Below, in pieces: positions 43,826-53,358 of a stretch of 55,645 nt of DNA (position 1 is its first letter; the number at the start of each line of letters is the position of its first letter). The stretch lies in NCBI GenBank assembly GCA_029975165.1, contig JARKPR010000042.1:1-55645 (forward strand). The letters run 5' to 3'. The notes beneath the pieces are model-generated. The model saw only the letters and a program-made list of their open reading frames with translations. It ran no database searches and was not told the origin of the DNA. A program made the position numbers and the translations under genes. The stretch comes from Selenomonadales bacterium (GTDB lineage: Bacteria > Bacillota > Negativicutes > Sporomusales > UBA7701).

Positions 43826-44892
43826 GCGCCACCTCCCCGCAGGGCGAGGCCGACGGCCACACCCAGCCGGCCGGCGAGGCCGCGGATGTACTCGGTATCG
43901 AAGCTGCCGACGATGTCGACGGCGGCCAGGGGATCGTGAACGATTATCGGCCGGTCGATCTGGGCGGCGAAGTAGGCGGCGATGTTTTCCAGGCCGGCGC
44001 CGCCGCCGGTGAGGAAGACTTTGTCGATCGTCACCGCTTTGTTCTGGATCTGGTAGTATTCGATGGTGCGCATCGCTTCGCGGGCCGCTTCGGTGACGAG
44101 CAGCTCGAACCGGCTGTGGACGGGCGATTTGTCCCCGGTGGCGCCGGGGGCCGCCAGCAGGCCATGTTGGCGGAGCTTCCGGCGCTCGGCCTCGTTGTCG
44201 TCGACGGCAAACGCTTCCATGACGACTTCGGTGAACCGCTGGCCGCCGATCGGCACGGGGCGCGTGACCACCGGGCAACCGCGCTGGAAGATGGTGGCGT
44301 GGGAAATCTCGGCGCCGATGTCGACGACGAGGACATTGTCGGCGGCCAGCAGAGTGCGCTGGACGGCGAGCGGCTCGGCGTCGATGGCCACCGGCCGGAG
44401 GCCGGCGCCCTTGGCCGCTTCTATCAGGGGGTCGATGGCTTCGCGGGGGGTGGCGGCCAGCATGACCTTGAGCTCGAGTTCGTTCGCGCCCTGGCCGATG
44501 ACGGCGAAATCGTAGTAATAGCTGTCCGGGGCGTAGGGGACGTATTTCTCGCTGTCCCATTTCACGGCCTCCTGCAGCTCTTCGGGGTTGAGCGGCGGGA
44601 AGCTTACCTCGCGGAGGAAGAGGCTGGGCACGCCGATGGCCAGCACGGCGTCGCGGCGGCTGACGCCGGCGGCGGCGACGGCCCGGCCGATGACATCCGC
44701 CAGGGCCCGGGAGTCGGCGCAGACGCCGTTCTCGACGACGCCGGCCGGCAGGTCGGCCACGCCGGCGGCCCGCAATCTGGGCCTGCCCCCGCGGCGATCG
44801 AGCTGGACGACCTTGACGGCGCTGGTGCCGACGTCGACGCCGATGGCGTTGTCGGTGCGGCGGGCGAACAGGGTTTCGAGGATGTTGCCCAT
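43822..44892 (-). CDS. pilM: Type IV pilus assembly protein PilM
   Basis: This 356-residue actin-like ATPase of the inner-membrane platform has NAIGVDVGTSAVKVVQLD at the N-terminus (phosphate-1 motif), DIGAEISHATIF and GGGAGLENIAAYF. Two starts are possible: ATG at 44892, or GTG at 44901, which would overlap the comFB stop as GTGA. Neither has a strong ribosome site, so coupling to comFB is likely in either case. Confidence 0.9.
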   Translation of the reverse strand: MGNILETLFARRTDNAIGVDVGTSAVKVVQLDRRGGRPRLRAAGVADLPAGVVENGVCADSRALADVIGRAVAAAGVSRRDAVLAIGVPSLFLREVSFPPLNPEELQEAVKWDSEKYVPYAPDSYYYDFAVIGQGANELELKVMLAATPREAIDPLIEAAKGAGLRPVAIDAEPLAVQRTLLAADNVLVVDIGAEISHATIFQRGCPVVTRPVPIGGQRFTEVVMEAFAVDDNEAERRKLRQHGLLAAPGATGDKSPVHSRFELLVTEAAREAMRTIEYYQIQNKAVTIDKVFLTGGGAGLENIAAYFAAQIDRPIIVHDPLAAVDIVGSFDTEYIRGLAGRLGVAVGLALRGGGA

Positions 44893-44897
44893 GGCGG

Positions 44898-45176
44898 TCA
44901 CTCGTCCGCCCGACTATGGTGGGGCCGCGACGTCACGAGGATGATGGCGTTGGTGAGCGCGGCGATGATGTCGACGTGAAACTGCTGTTCGAGAGATTTG
45001 ACCTTGGTCAGAACCTGGCCCTTGTCGGTGACGGCGTAGCGGGGCGGCAGAAAGTTGAGGGCCAGGGCGACGATGTCGTAACGGCAGCGCTGGCAGGTGC
45101 AGGCTTGGGGATGGCCGGCGAGTACATCGGGCAGGTACTGCCAGACGAGGTTTTCCATGTAGTTGGCAAGTTCCAT
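44898..45176 (-). CDS. comFB: ComFB-family protein
   Basis: This 92-residue protein matches the late-competence ComFB family. It has CTCQRCRYDIVALALNFLPP, a cysteine cluster that may bind zinc. Relatives in cyanobacteria have been reported as cyclic-dinucleotide receptors that control pili. The ATG at 45176 follows CAGGAGTG. It sits inside the pilus operon between pilD and pilM, overlapping or touching pilM, which fits a regulatory role in pilus or competence function. Confidence 0.82.
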   Translation of the reverse strand: MELANYMENLVWQYLPDVLAGHPQACTCQRCRYDIVALALNFLPPRYAVTDKGQVLTKVKSLEQQFHVDIIAALTNAIILVTSRPHHSRADE

Positions 45177-45271
45177 ATGTGCACACTCCTGCATGGCAAA
45201 TCGTATTTGTATATAATTTGACAAAAGCCGCCTGCTCCCTGCCTGAGCGGCGGCCCCAAAGAGTAAAAATT

Positions 45272-46042
45272 TTAGCGGCCGAGCATATGGCGCGCGTACC
45301 AGTCGACGAGCGCCGGGCCGTAAAGGAGGGCGACGAAAGCGCCGGCGGCGATGAACGGCCCGAAGGGGATGAAGTCCTTGCGGCCGCGCAGCCTGAGGAG
45401 CAGCAGCACCGCCCCGCCGGCGCCGCCGATGACGAACGACAAGAAGAGTGTGAGGAGGGTGAGCTGCCAGCCGAACCACAGGCCGAGGGCGGCGAGGAAT
45501 TTGATGTCGCCGCCGCCCATGCCGCCGCGGGTGACGACGGCGATCGCCAGCATGACGCCGCCGCCGAGCAGTCCGCCGAGGAGCATGTCCCAAAGCAGGG
45601 GGAGCGCGGCGGCCGGAGACGCAGCGAGGGCGAGGTTGAGGGCGACGCCGGCGGCGGCCAGCCAGGCGACGACCTTGTCGAGGATGAGCTGGTGGTCGAA
45701 GTCGATGACGGCGACGACGACGAGGAAGGCCGTGAGGACGAGGGCCCTCACGAGCGCCGGCTCCGGGCCGACGACGGCCAGGCACCACGCGAACAGCGCC
45801 CCGGTCGCGAGCTCGACCAGGGCGTAGCGGGCGGAAAATGGGGCGCCGCACCGCCGGCAGCGACCGCGGAGCCACAAGTAGCTGACGACCGGGATAAGGT
45901 CGGGCGGCCCCAAGGTCTCGCCACAGGCGCGGCAATGCGACCGCGGGCTAATGACAGATTCACCGGCCGGCAGGCGGTGGATGCAGACGTTGAGGAAGCT
46001 GCCGACGGCGAGGCCGAGGAGGAAGAGGAGGATGATAAGCAA
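45272..46042 (-). CDS. pilD: Prepilin peptidase / N-methyltransferase
   Basis: This 256-residue membrane aspartyl protease cleaves prepilins and methylates the new N-terminus. The cytoplasmic loop carries two zinc pairs, CRAC and CRRC. The catalytic aspartates are in VIDFDHQLI and GGMGGGDIKFL. The TTG start at 46042 is chosen from AAGGAGTAA upstream. Confidence 0.94.
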   Translation of the reverse strand: MLIILLFLLGLAVGSFLNVCIHRLPAGESVISPRSHCRACGETLGPPDLIPVVSYLWLRGRCRRCGAPFSARYALVELATGALFAWCLAVVGPEPALVRALVLTAFLVVVAVIDFDHQLILDKVVAWLAAAGVALNLALAASPAAALPLLWDMLLGGLLGGGVMLAIAVVTRGGMGGGDIKFLAALGLWFGWQLTLLTLFLSFVIGGAGGAVLLLLRLRGRKDFIPFGPFIAAGAFVALLYGPALVDWYARHMLGR

Positions 46043-46120
46043 GGGATTTACTCCTTAGGATGTCTGTCAAGGGGCGAGAAGGCCGTCGAGATCCACTCGA
46101 ATCCCGGCGGCCGAGTAATT

Positions 46121-46519
46121 TTACCAGGCTACGTAGCCGACGCTGGCGGGCGAGAGGTGCGCCGTGCCGCTCGCGTCGTTCCCGCTGACGGTGTATCCGC
46201 CGGTGGCAGTCGCATAGGTAAACGTGTTGCCCTGTGCGTCAGTCGGTTCCTGATCATTGAAGGCGGCCTTCATTGCCGTCTTGTAGGTAGCAGCGTCTGC
46301 CGGATAGGCATTCTTGTTGTTGGCATAATACATCGCCAGGGCACTGTCGATGGAGCGCATGTCGGCCTTCATTTTGGAGTTTTTCGCCGACTGGGTGGAT
46401 TGTGTCAGGTTGGGGATTAGGATGGCGGCGAGGATGCCGATGATGGCGATGACCACCACGAGTTCGAGCAGGGTGAAACCGCGACGGCACCTGAGATTTT
46501 TCCGGATCGTCATTAACAT
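46121..46519 (-). CDS. pilA: Type IV pilin (major pilin candidate)
   Basis: This 132-residue prepilin has a short basic leader and a cleavage site at Gly14/Phe15, in CRRGFTLLELVVVIAIIG, with Glu5 of the mature protein. The head domain is short and includes YYANNKNAYPAD, resembling pilins of Firmicutes and pseudopilins. The ATG at 46519 follows GGGAGG. The 119-base gap before it is AT-rich, which may allow separate strong expression. Confidence 0.9.
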   Translation of the reverse strand: MLMTIRKNLRCRRGFTLLELVVVIAIIGILAAILIPNLTQSTQSAKNSKMKADMRSIDSALAMYYANNKNAYPADAATYKTAMKAAFNDQEPTDAQGNTFTYATATGGYTVSGNDASGTAHLSPASVGYVAW

Positions 46520-46638
46520 TGCTAAATCCTCCCTGTTGTTTATAACTTTTTTTTATTTGAGGAAAACACTATCAAGCCTGGCCCATCGCCAAGGGCAACC
46601 GACACTCTAAGACGTCCTATCCCACCTCCACCACTGCC

Positions 46639-47859
46639 CTACAGCTTGCCGATGTTGGCGACGATTTCGAATATCGGCCAGAGGATGGAAACCACGATCG
46701 TGCCGACGATGACGCCGAGGATGGCGAGCAGGAAGGGCTCCAGCAGGCTGCTGAGGCGGCTTACCAAATCGTCAACCTCACTTTCGTAGAAGTCGGCGAC
46801 CTTTTCGAGCATCTTGTCGAGCTCGCCGGTCTCCTCGCCGACGGCCGCCATCTGGATTACCATGGGCGGGAAGACGCCGGAGGCGCCGAGGGTGGCGGCC
46901 AGGCCCGCGCCTTCGCGGACGCCGGTCTGGGCGGCGGAGATGGCCTTGATCATCACCTGGTTGCCGGTCGTTTTTTTGACGGCCTCAATGGCGGTGATGA
47001 TTGGCACGCCGCCGTGCAGCAGCGTGCTGAGGGTGCGGCAGAAGCGGGCGGTGGCGACTTTGCGCATCAGACCGCCAAAAACCGGCAAATGGAGGACGAA
47101 CAGGTCGAACAACTCGCGGCCCCGCGGCCGGCGGACATAGAGGGCCAGGCCGTAGACGGCGGCGAGGAGGACTGCGGCCAGCGGCAGGCCGTGCTGCTGC
47201 AGGAAGCCGCTGACCGTCAGCAGGGCCCGGGTGAGCGGCGGCAGGGCGATCTTCATGCTGGCGAAAATATCCACGAAGCGGGGCATGACGAAGGTGAGGA
47301 TGAAGACGACCACCAGGCCGGCGAAGCAGAGCACGACCGCCGGGTAGGTGAGGGCCGACTTGACGCTGGTGGTGAGCTTGTGATCCTTCTCGAAGTGGCT
47401 GGCGAGGCGGTCGAGGACGATGTCGAGGACGCCGCCGACCTCGCCGGCTTCGACCATGCTGACCATGATGTCGGGGAAAACGCCGGGGTGGTTCTGCATG
47501 GCCCGGGAGAGGGCTTCGCCTCCCTGGACCTTGGCGAGCAGATCTTTGGCCGCTTCCCTGATGCGGGGATTGCCGGTCTGCTCGGCGAGGACGCCGAGGC
47601 TGACGGTGAAGGAGAGGCCGGCGCCGATCATGGTGGCGAACTGGCGGCAGAACAGGGAGAGGTCCTTGACCCCCACCGGGTTGAAGAGATGGACCATTTC
47701 GCGGTAGGTGGCCTGGCCGGCGTCGGCGGCCGGCTTGATCTGGGTAACGAAGTAGCCCTTGTCGCGGATGAACGCCGCGACGGCCGCCTCGTTGTCGGCG
47801 GCGAGCGTGCCGGCGATGGCCTGGCCGGCGCGGTCTTTGGCCCGGTAGGCGAAATTCAT
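46639..47859 (-). CDS. pilC: Type IV pilus inner-membrane platform protein PilC
   Basis: This 406-residue GspF/PilC family protein has two repeated T2SSF domains, each with a cytoplasmic helical part followed by membrane helices (SALTYPAVVLCFAGLVVVFI and LLAILGVIVGTIVVSILWPIF). The ATG at 47859 is preferred over a nearby in-frame TTG because GGAGG precedes it at a better distance. It lies between pilT and pilA. Confidence 0.93.
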   Translation of the reverse strand: MNFAYRAKDRAGQAIAGTLAADNEAAVAAFIRDKGYFVTQIKPAADAGQATYREMVHLFNPVGVKDLSLFCRQFATMIGAGLSFTVSLGVLAEQTGNPRIREAAKDLLAKVQGGEALSRAMQNHPGVFPDIMVSMVEAGEVGGVLDIVLDRLASHFEKDHKLTTSVKSALTYPAVVLCFAGLVVVFILTFVMPRFVDIFASMKIALPPLTRALLTVSGFLQQHGLPLAAVLLAAVYGLALYVRRPRGRELFDLFVLHLPVFGGLMRKVATARFCRTLSTLLHGGVPIITAIEAVKKTTGNQVMIKAISAAQTGVREGAGLAATLGASGVFPPMVIQMAAVGEETGELDKMLEKVADFYESEVDDLVSRLSSLLEPFLLAILGVIVGTIVVSILWPIFEIVANIGKL

Positions 47860-47881
47860 TGACGCCAACCTCCGAATGCGT

Positions 47882-48928
47882 TTATCCGTTTACGAGGCGG
47901 GAGAACGTTTCCGGGTCGATGGCCCGCGCCGCCGCCTCTTCGTAGCTCACGAGGCCGCGGCGGTACAGGTCGCGCAGGGCGGCGTCCATGGTCTGCATGC
48001 CGGCTTTGGCGGCGGTCTGGATGATGGACGGTATCTGATGGGCCTTGCCCTCGCGGATGACGTTGCGCACCGCCGGGGTGGCGACGAGCAGTTCGACGGC
48101 CGCTACCCGGCCCCCGCCTACGCGGGGCAGGAGCTGCTGGGCGACGATGCCCTGCAGGGTGAGGGAGAGTTGGACGCGGATCTGCTGCTGCTGGTAGGGC
48201 GGGAAGACGTCGACGATGCGGTCGATGGTCTGGGCGGCGTCGCCGGTGTGGAGGGTGGCCAGCACGAGGTGGCCGGTCTCGGCGGCGGTCATGGCGGTCG
48301 CGATGGTCTCCAGGTCGCGCAGCTCTCCCACGAGGATGACGTCGGGGTCTTCGCGGAGGGCGGCCCGAAGCGCGGCGGCGAAGGAGCGGGTGTCGGCCTG
48401 GACTTCGCGCTGGTTGACGATGCTTTTGTCGTGGCGGTGCAGGTATTCGATCGGGTCTTCGATGGTGACGATATGGCTTGTCCGCCCGCGGTTGATGCGG
48501 TCGATCATCGCCGCCAGGGTGGTGGATTTGCCGCTGCCGGTGGGGCCGGTGACGAGCACGAGGCCGCGGGGCTTGTCGGCGAGGGCGGCGACCGTGTCCG
48601 GCATGCCGAGCTCGGCGAGTGTGGGCACGCGGTTACCGACGATGCGGACGGCGATGGCCGTGGCCCCCCGCTGCCGGAAGGCGTTGACGCGGAATCTGCT
48701 CAGGCCGGGGATGGAGTAGGAAAAGTCGATTTCGCCCCAATCGACGAAAGCGGCCAACTGGCTCTCGCCGGCGATGGTCGCCAGGAGATTGTCCGTGTCG
48801 TCCGGTTTCAGAGACGGCAGGTCGGTGCGGACAAGGTTGCCGTCGATCCTGAGGACGGGCGGGATGCCCACCGTGATATGGAGGTCGGAGGCCTTGCGGG
48901 CCACCGCCTCGCGCAACAGTGCATTCAT
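47882..48928 (-). CDS. pilT: Type IV pilus retraction ATPase PilT
   Basis: This 348-residue hexameric ATPase powers pilus retraction. It has Walker A GPTGSGKST (about 135-143), the PDVILVGELRD Walker B region, and KASDLHITVGIPP at the N-terminus. The ATG at 48928 is 5 bases after GGAGG; a TTG three bases earlier is less well placed. It starts 11 bases after the pilB stop. Confidence 0.94.
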   Translation of the reverse strand: MNALLREAVARKASDLHITVGIPPVLRIDGNLVRTDLPSLKPDDTDNLLATIAGESQLAAFVDWGEIDFSYSIPGLSRFRVNAFRQRGATAIAVRIVGNRVPTLAELGMPDTVAALADKPRGLVLVTGPTGSGKSTTLAAMIDRINRGRTSHIVTIEDPIEYLHRHDKSIVNQREVQADTRSFAAALRAALREDPDVILVGELRDLETIATAMTAAETGHLVLATLHTGDAAQTIDRIVDVFPPYQQQQIRVQLSLTLQGIVAQQLLPRVGGGRVAAVELLVATPAVRNVIREGKAHQIPSIIQTAAKAGMQTMDAALRDLYRRGLVSYEEAAARAIDPETFSRLVNG

Positions 48929-48939
48929 CAATACCTCCG

Positions 48940-50613
<1,674 letters not shown>

Positions 50614-50888
50614 TTGCAACTCCTCCGCGCTGAATATAGGCCGGAGATGGGTCGGGCGGCAACAAAAAACAACCGCCAACAGCAATAATTTATGGATGGT
50701 GGTTGCATAACTAGTCAAGAAAGTATCCTACCGCGCTGAAAATTCCCACCATTCCCGTTATGTACATGCTGTAGTCAACAATACATTCGACATAAGTAGG
50801 AAACTTCCTGCTAGATTATGTAATTCGGTTGTAATTTTTAGGTAAATTTGTCGAGAAATCATCGCTATGATTCGACAATCATTCTTTT
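50614..50888. other. Promoter region of the pilus operon
   Basis: These 275 AT-rich bases separate aroE from pilB. On the minus strand, TTGACT followed about 20 bases later by TAAATT can be read near 50680-50715; the spacing is longer than ideal. I see no recognisable riboswitch. A hairpin belonging to the aroE end lies at 50848-50878. Confidence 0.4.
50848..50878 (-). terminator. Hairpin after aroE
   Basis: TTGTCG/CGACAA enclose AATCAT/ATGATT with a small bulge and a CGCT loop. It begins about 10 bases past the aroE stop. The T-tract is better on the plus strand (TTCTTTTTT) than on the minus strand, so it may be a weak terminator for aroE. Confidence 0.5.
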
Positions 50889-51746
50889 TTAAGTATTGGC
50901 CGGACCGAGGGCGGCGGCCAGGACGGTCCGCATCGCTTCCCGCGGGGCTTCACGGCCGGTCCAGAGTGTGAAGGCGGCCGCCCCCTGCTCGATGAGCATG
51001 CCGGCGCCGCCGATGGTGCGGTGGCCGCGTTCGCGGCCTTGGGCGAGGAACCTGGTGGTCTGCGGAGTGTAGATGAGGTCGCAGACGAGCGCCGCTGGCC
51101 GCAGGGCTTCCCAGTCGAGCGGCACCTCCTCATGCACGCGGGGATAGAGGCCGAGCGGCGTGCAATTGACGACGATGTCGCAGCCGCCCAGAGCGGCGGT
51201 GAAAGCGGCGGCATGCCAGCCGCAGCCTGTTACTGTCCCGGCGGGGAAGGAAGCGGCGAACGCCGCCGCCTTGGCCCCGTCGCGGGCGACAACGGTGACG
51301 GCCGCCGCGCCGCGCTCGATGAGCCCCCAGGCGACGGCGCGGGCGGCGCCGCCGGCGCCGAGGAGGACGGCGCGGCGGCCGGCGATGGCGACATCGGCGG
51401 CGAGCAGCGAGTTTACGAAGCCGGCCAGGTCGGTGTTGTAGCCGGTGGCGCGGCCGGCGGCGAAGACGACGGTGTTGACCGCCCCCACGAGCTCGGCGCT
51501 GCGGTCGAGGGCGTCGAGGCCGGGGATGATGGCGACTTTGTGGGGAACGGTGACGTTGATGCCGACGAAGCCGGCGGCCCGGAACCCGGCTACGGCGGCG
51601 GCGAGATTCGCCGGCTCGACGGGCAGGGGGACGTAAACGTAGTCGAGGCCGGCGGCGACGAAGGCGGCGTTGTGGATGGCGGGCGACAGCGAATGCTCCA
51701 CCGGCCAGCCAATGACGGCGGCGACCCTGGTTTTGCCTGTTATCAT
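50889..51746 (-). CDS. aroE: Shikimate dehydrogenase
   Basis: This 285-residue NADP-dependent enzyme reduces 3-dehydroshikimate. WPVEHSLSPAIHNAAF, NVTVPHKVAIIPGLD and LLGAGGAARAVAWGL (NADP loop) are the family marks. The ATG at 51746 follows GGAGGTG. It is 30 bases downstream of yqeG, an order also seen in other Firmicutes. Confidence 0.95.
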   Translation of the reverse strand: MITGKTRVAAVIGWPVEHSLSPAIHNAAFVAAGLDYVYVPLPVEPANLAAAVAGFRAAGFVGINVTVPHKVAIIPGLDALDRSAELVGAVNTVVFAAGRATGYNTDLAGFVNSLLAADVAIAGRRAVLLGAGGAARAVAWGLIERGAAAVTVVARDGAKAAAFAASFPAGTVTGCGWHAAAFTAALGGCDIVVNCTPLGLYPRVHEEVPLDWEALRPAALVCDLIYTPQTTRFLAQGRERGHRTIGGAGMLIEQGAAAFTLWTGREAPREAMRTVLAAALGPANT

Positions 51747-51776
51747 GATACACCTCCGGACGACGGTCGGGCGGCT

Positions 51777-52283
51777 TTACTTCAGAAGGCCCCTGGCTTT
51801 GAGCATCCTGACCGCCAGCCGCTCGAAGCGGCGGTGGATACGGGTGCCGATGAATTCCTGGGCCGTGAGCGGCTTGACCCAGATGGTCGTTAGGCCCAGG
51901 CGGTTGCCGCCCAGGACGTCGGTGAACAGCTGGTCGCCCACCACCGCTGCCTCGTGCGGCTCCAGCCCCAGCTCGGCCAGCGCCCGCCGGAAGCCCGTCT
52001 TGGCGGGTTTGTACGCCCGCGAGACGAACGGCAGGCCAAAACGGACAGCGATCTCCCGCACCCGGCCGCGCCAGTTGTTGGATACGATAGCCACCTTGAA
52101 GCCCTTCGCCAGCACGTCTTCGAGCCAGGCGACGATTTCCGGGCCCATTTCGCGACTGTCCCAGGGGATAATGGTGTTGTCGAGGTCGAAGATCACGCCG
52201 CGGACGCCCTGGCGGGCCAGGGCGTCGAGGTCGATGTCGAAGAGCGTTTCCACCGCCAGGGTGGGGCAGAGCAGACGGTACAA
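51777..52283 (-). CDS. yqeG: YqeG-family HAD phosphatase
   Basis: This 168-residue haloacid-dehalogenase-type phosphatase has the catalytic motif DLDNT (Asp33/Asp35), VSNNW and GDQLFTDVLGGNRLG. YqeG is conserved in Firmicutes, often next to yqeH and aroE; a yqeH gene is not seen here. The start is TTG at 52283, taken from GGGAGGTG upstream. The substrate is unknown; phosphatidylglycerophosphate phosphatase activity is reported for distant relatives. Confidence 0.88.
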   Translation of the reverse strand: MYRLLCPTLAVETLFDIDLDALARQGVRGVIFDLDNTIIPWDSREMGPEIVAWLEDVLAKGFKVAIVSNNWRGRVREIAVRFGLPFVSRAYKPAKTGFRRALAELGLEPHEAAVVGDQLFTDVLGGNRLGLTTIWVKPLTAQEFIGTRIHRRFERLAVRMLKARGLLK

Positions 52284-52340
52284 GCCGGCACCTCCCGGGA
52301 ATTGCTACCAAAAATTATATCATGTGCGGCATGAAAAGAC

Positions 52341-52366
52341 AAAAAGCCTTGCCACACGGCAAGGCT
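52341..52366 (-). terminator. Terminator of the sigK 3' half
   Basis: A 9-bp stem (AGCCTTGCC with GGCAAGGCT) is followed on the minus strand by five T. It lies 28 bases after the stop of the sigma-factor fragment. Confidence 0.88.
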
Positions 52367-52393
52367 CCGGACCGTTGATAAAGGCCTCTCGGG

Positions 52394-52690
52394 CTAAAAC
52401 TGGCCGTCCTCGGCGGAGAGGTTCTTGCTCAATTTGCCGATGGCCCTTTTTTCTATTCTCGAAACATAGCTGCGCGAGATGCCGAGGAGCTTGGCGATGT
52501 CGCGCTGGGTTTTCTTGCCGCCGTTCGGCATGCCGAACCGCATTTCCAGCACCCATTTCTCGCGGCTGCTCAGGCGCCTGATCTGGTTATTGAGACGTTC
52601 CTGCTCGCACTGGATCTCCACGGCTTCAGCCACGACGTCGGGAGCGGTGCCTAGGACGTCGATAAGGGTGATTTCATTACCACTATCAGG
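52394..52690 (-). pseudogene. sigK: Sigma-K C-terminal half (spoIIIC-like), interrupted at Gly-Asn-Glu
   Basis: The 99-codon open stretch ends at 52394. It encodes GNEITLIDVLGTAPDVV, then region 4 with SREKWVLEMRFGM, KTQRDIAKLLG and ISRSYVSRIEKRAI. This is the C-terminal part of sporulation sigma-K (the wording ISRSYVSRIEKRA fits sigma-K better than sigma-E). The similarity stops at the Asn-Glu codons, and a TAA at 52691-52693 closes the frame five codons before GNE; no start codon with a ribosome site is present. In Bacillus subtilis sigK is split at this part of the protein by the skin element, and the C-terminal half there is called spoIIIC. The other half is outside the window. A plain truncated pseudogene is the alternative. 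Confidence 0.85.
52674..52678 (-). other. AATGA, candidate crossover core of a skin-like element
   Basis: On the minus strand the codons for Gly-Asn-Glu read GGT AAT GAA and so contain AATGA. The same 5 bases are recalled as the recombination core of the B. subtilis skin element in sigK. Sigma-K similarity ends here. The matching site should be found at the far end of the element, next to the 5' half of sigK. Confidence 0.6.
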
Positions 52691-52693
52691 TTA

Positions 52694-53016
52694 TCTGTAT
52701 TCGTTCTCTAACCCTTGTAATTATTATATCTGAAAGTTGTTTGCGAGGCAAAATTTATTACCCACAGACCATTTGCCACCAAATACCGCGTGCTCAACCC
52801 GCCCCCTTTGAGGCTGGACGCTTACCTTACATCCAACACCCGGTCAATGCTGGCCGTTAGTCCATGTCAGCACGAGCGGGCGCGTCCGCACAAGACGAGA
52901 ATTGCTGGTAAAAAATACGAAGCCCCCGGGGGCGGCTCCGGCGGGCTTCGCGTTGGAGGCAAACTATTATAAAAAGAGGGAGGAAAGGTTATGCACCTAG
53001 ATAACGATAGCTAGGA
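52694..53016. other. Gene-free stretch next to the sigK break
   Basis: No gene is recognised in these 323 bases. The first part is AT-rich (including TAATTATTATATC near 52720). The middle is GC-rich and includes one ATCCAAC unit like those at 65-106. The last part carries the terminator at 52909-52950. It would be the left terminal part of an element inserted in sigK. Confidence 0.5.
52909..52950 (-). terminator. Terminator downstream of the YjcZ-like gene
   Basis: CGAAGCCC and GGGCTTCG close a long GC-rich stem. On the minus strand it is followed by TATTTTTTACC. It lies about 70 bases after the YjcZ-like stop. Confidence 0.82.
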
Positions 53017-53121
53017 TCAACACGTTGATTCCTCTTCGAAGGAGAACAGGAAGAGAAGAATGATTATAATAATCACTACAACTACTCCACCTTGGCCAAA
53101 GCCGCCAAATCCACGCATCAT
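53017..53121 (-). CDS. YjcZ-like small sporulation protein (34 aa)
   Basis: This very short gene encodes MMRGFGGFGQGG, then VVVVIIIIILLFLFSF and an acidic/Cys tail (EEESTC). A glycine/phenylalanine-rich head followed by one hydrophobic helix is the usual layout of YjcZ-family sporulation peptides. Two ATG codons are adjacent (53121 and 53118), and GGGGG lies upstream. A terminator follows. Its place beside sigK fits a role late in sporulation, but the tail differs from typical YjcZ endings. Confidence 0.7.
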   Translation of the reverse strand: MMRGFGGFGQGGVVVVIIIIILLFLFSFEEESTC

Positions 53122-53209
53122 GCAAATTCCCCCTTAAACTTAAGTTATAATATCCTATGTAAAGGCTCTTCAAATTGTTACTTGTTAAGTGGCTAGAAAC
53201 CAATCAAGC

Positions 53210-53237
53210 AAAAGCCCCCTGGCCAGCACCAGGGGGC
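53210..53237 (-). terminator. Terminator downstream of the catalase gene
   Basis: GCCCCCTGG and CCAGGGGGC form a 9-bp stem with a 6-base loop. On the minus strand TTTTGCTTG follows. It is about 120 bases after the catalase stop and is the first good terminator there. Confidence 0.8.
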
Positions 53238-53358
53238 GATACTATCCAACCGTCTATTGCCCGCGAAGTACCGTTCAGCCCTCGTTAGTTTCACCTGCTG
53301 CAATATATCCGATTTCCAAAATAGCCGGTCCTTCGGCATTTCCTTAATGGGTACATTT

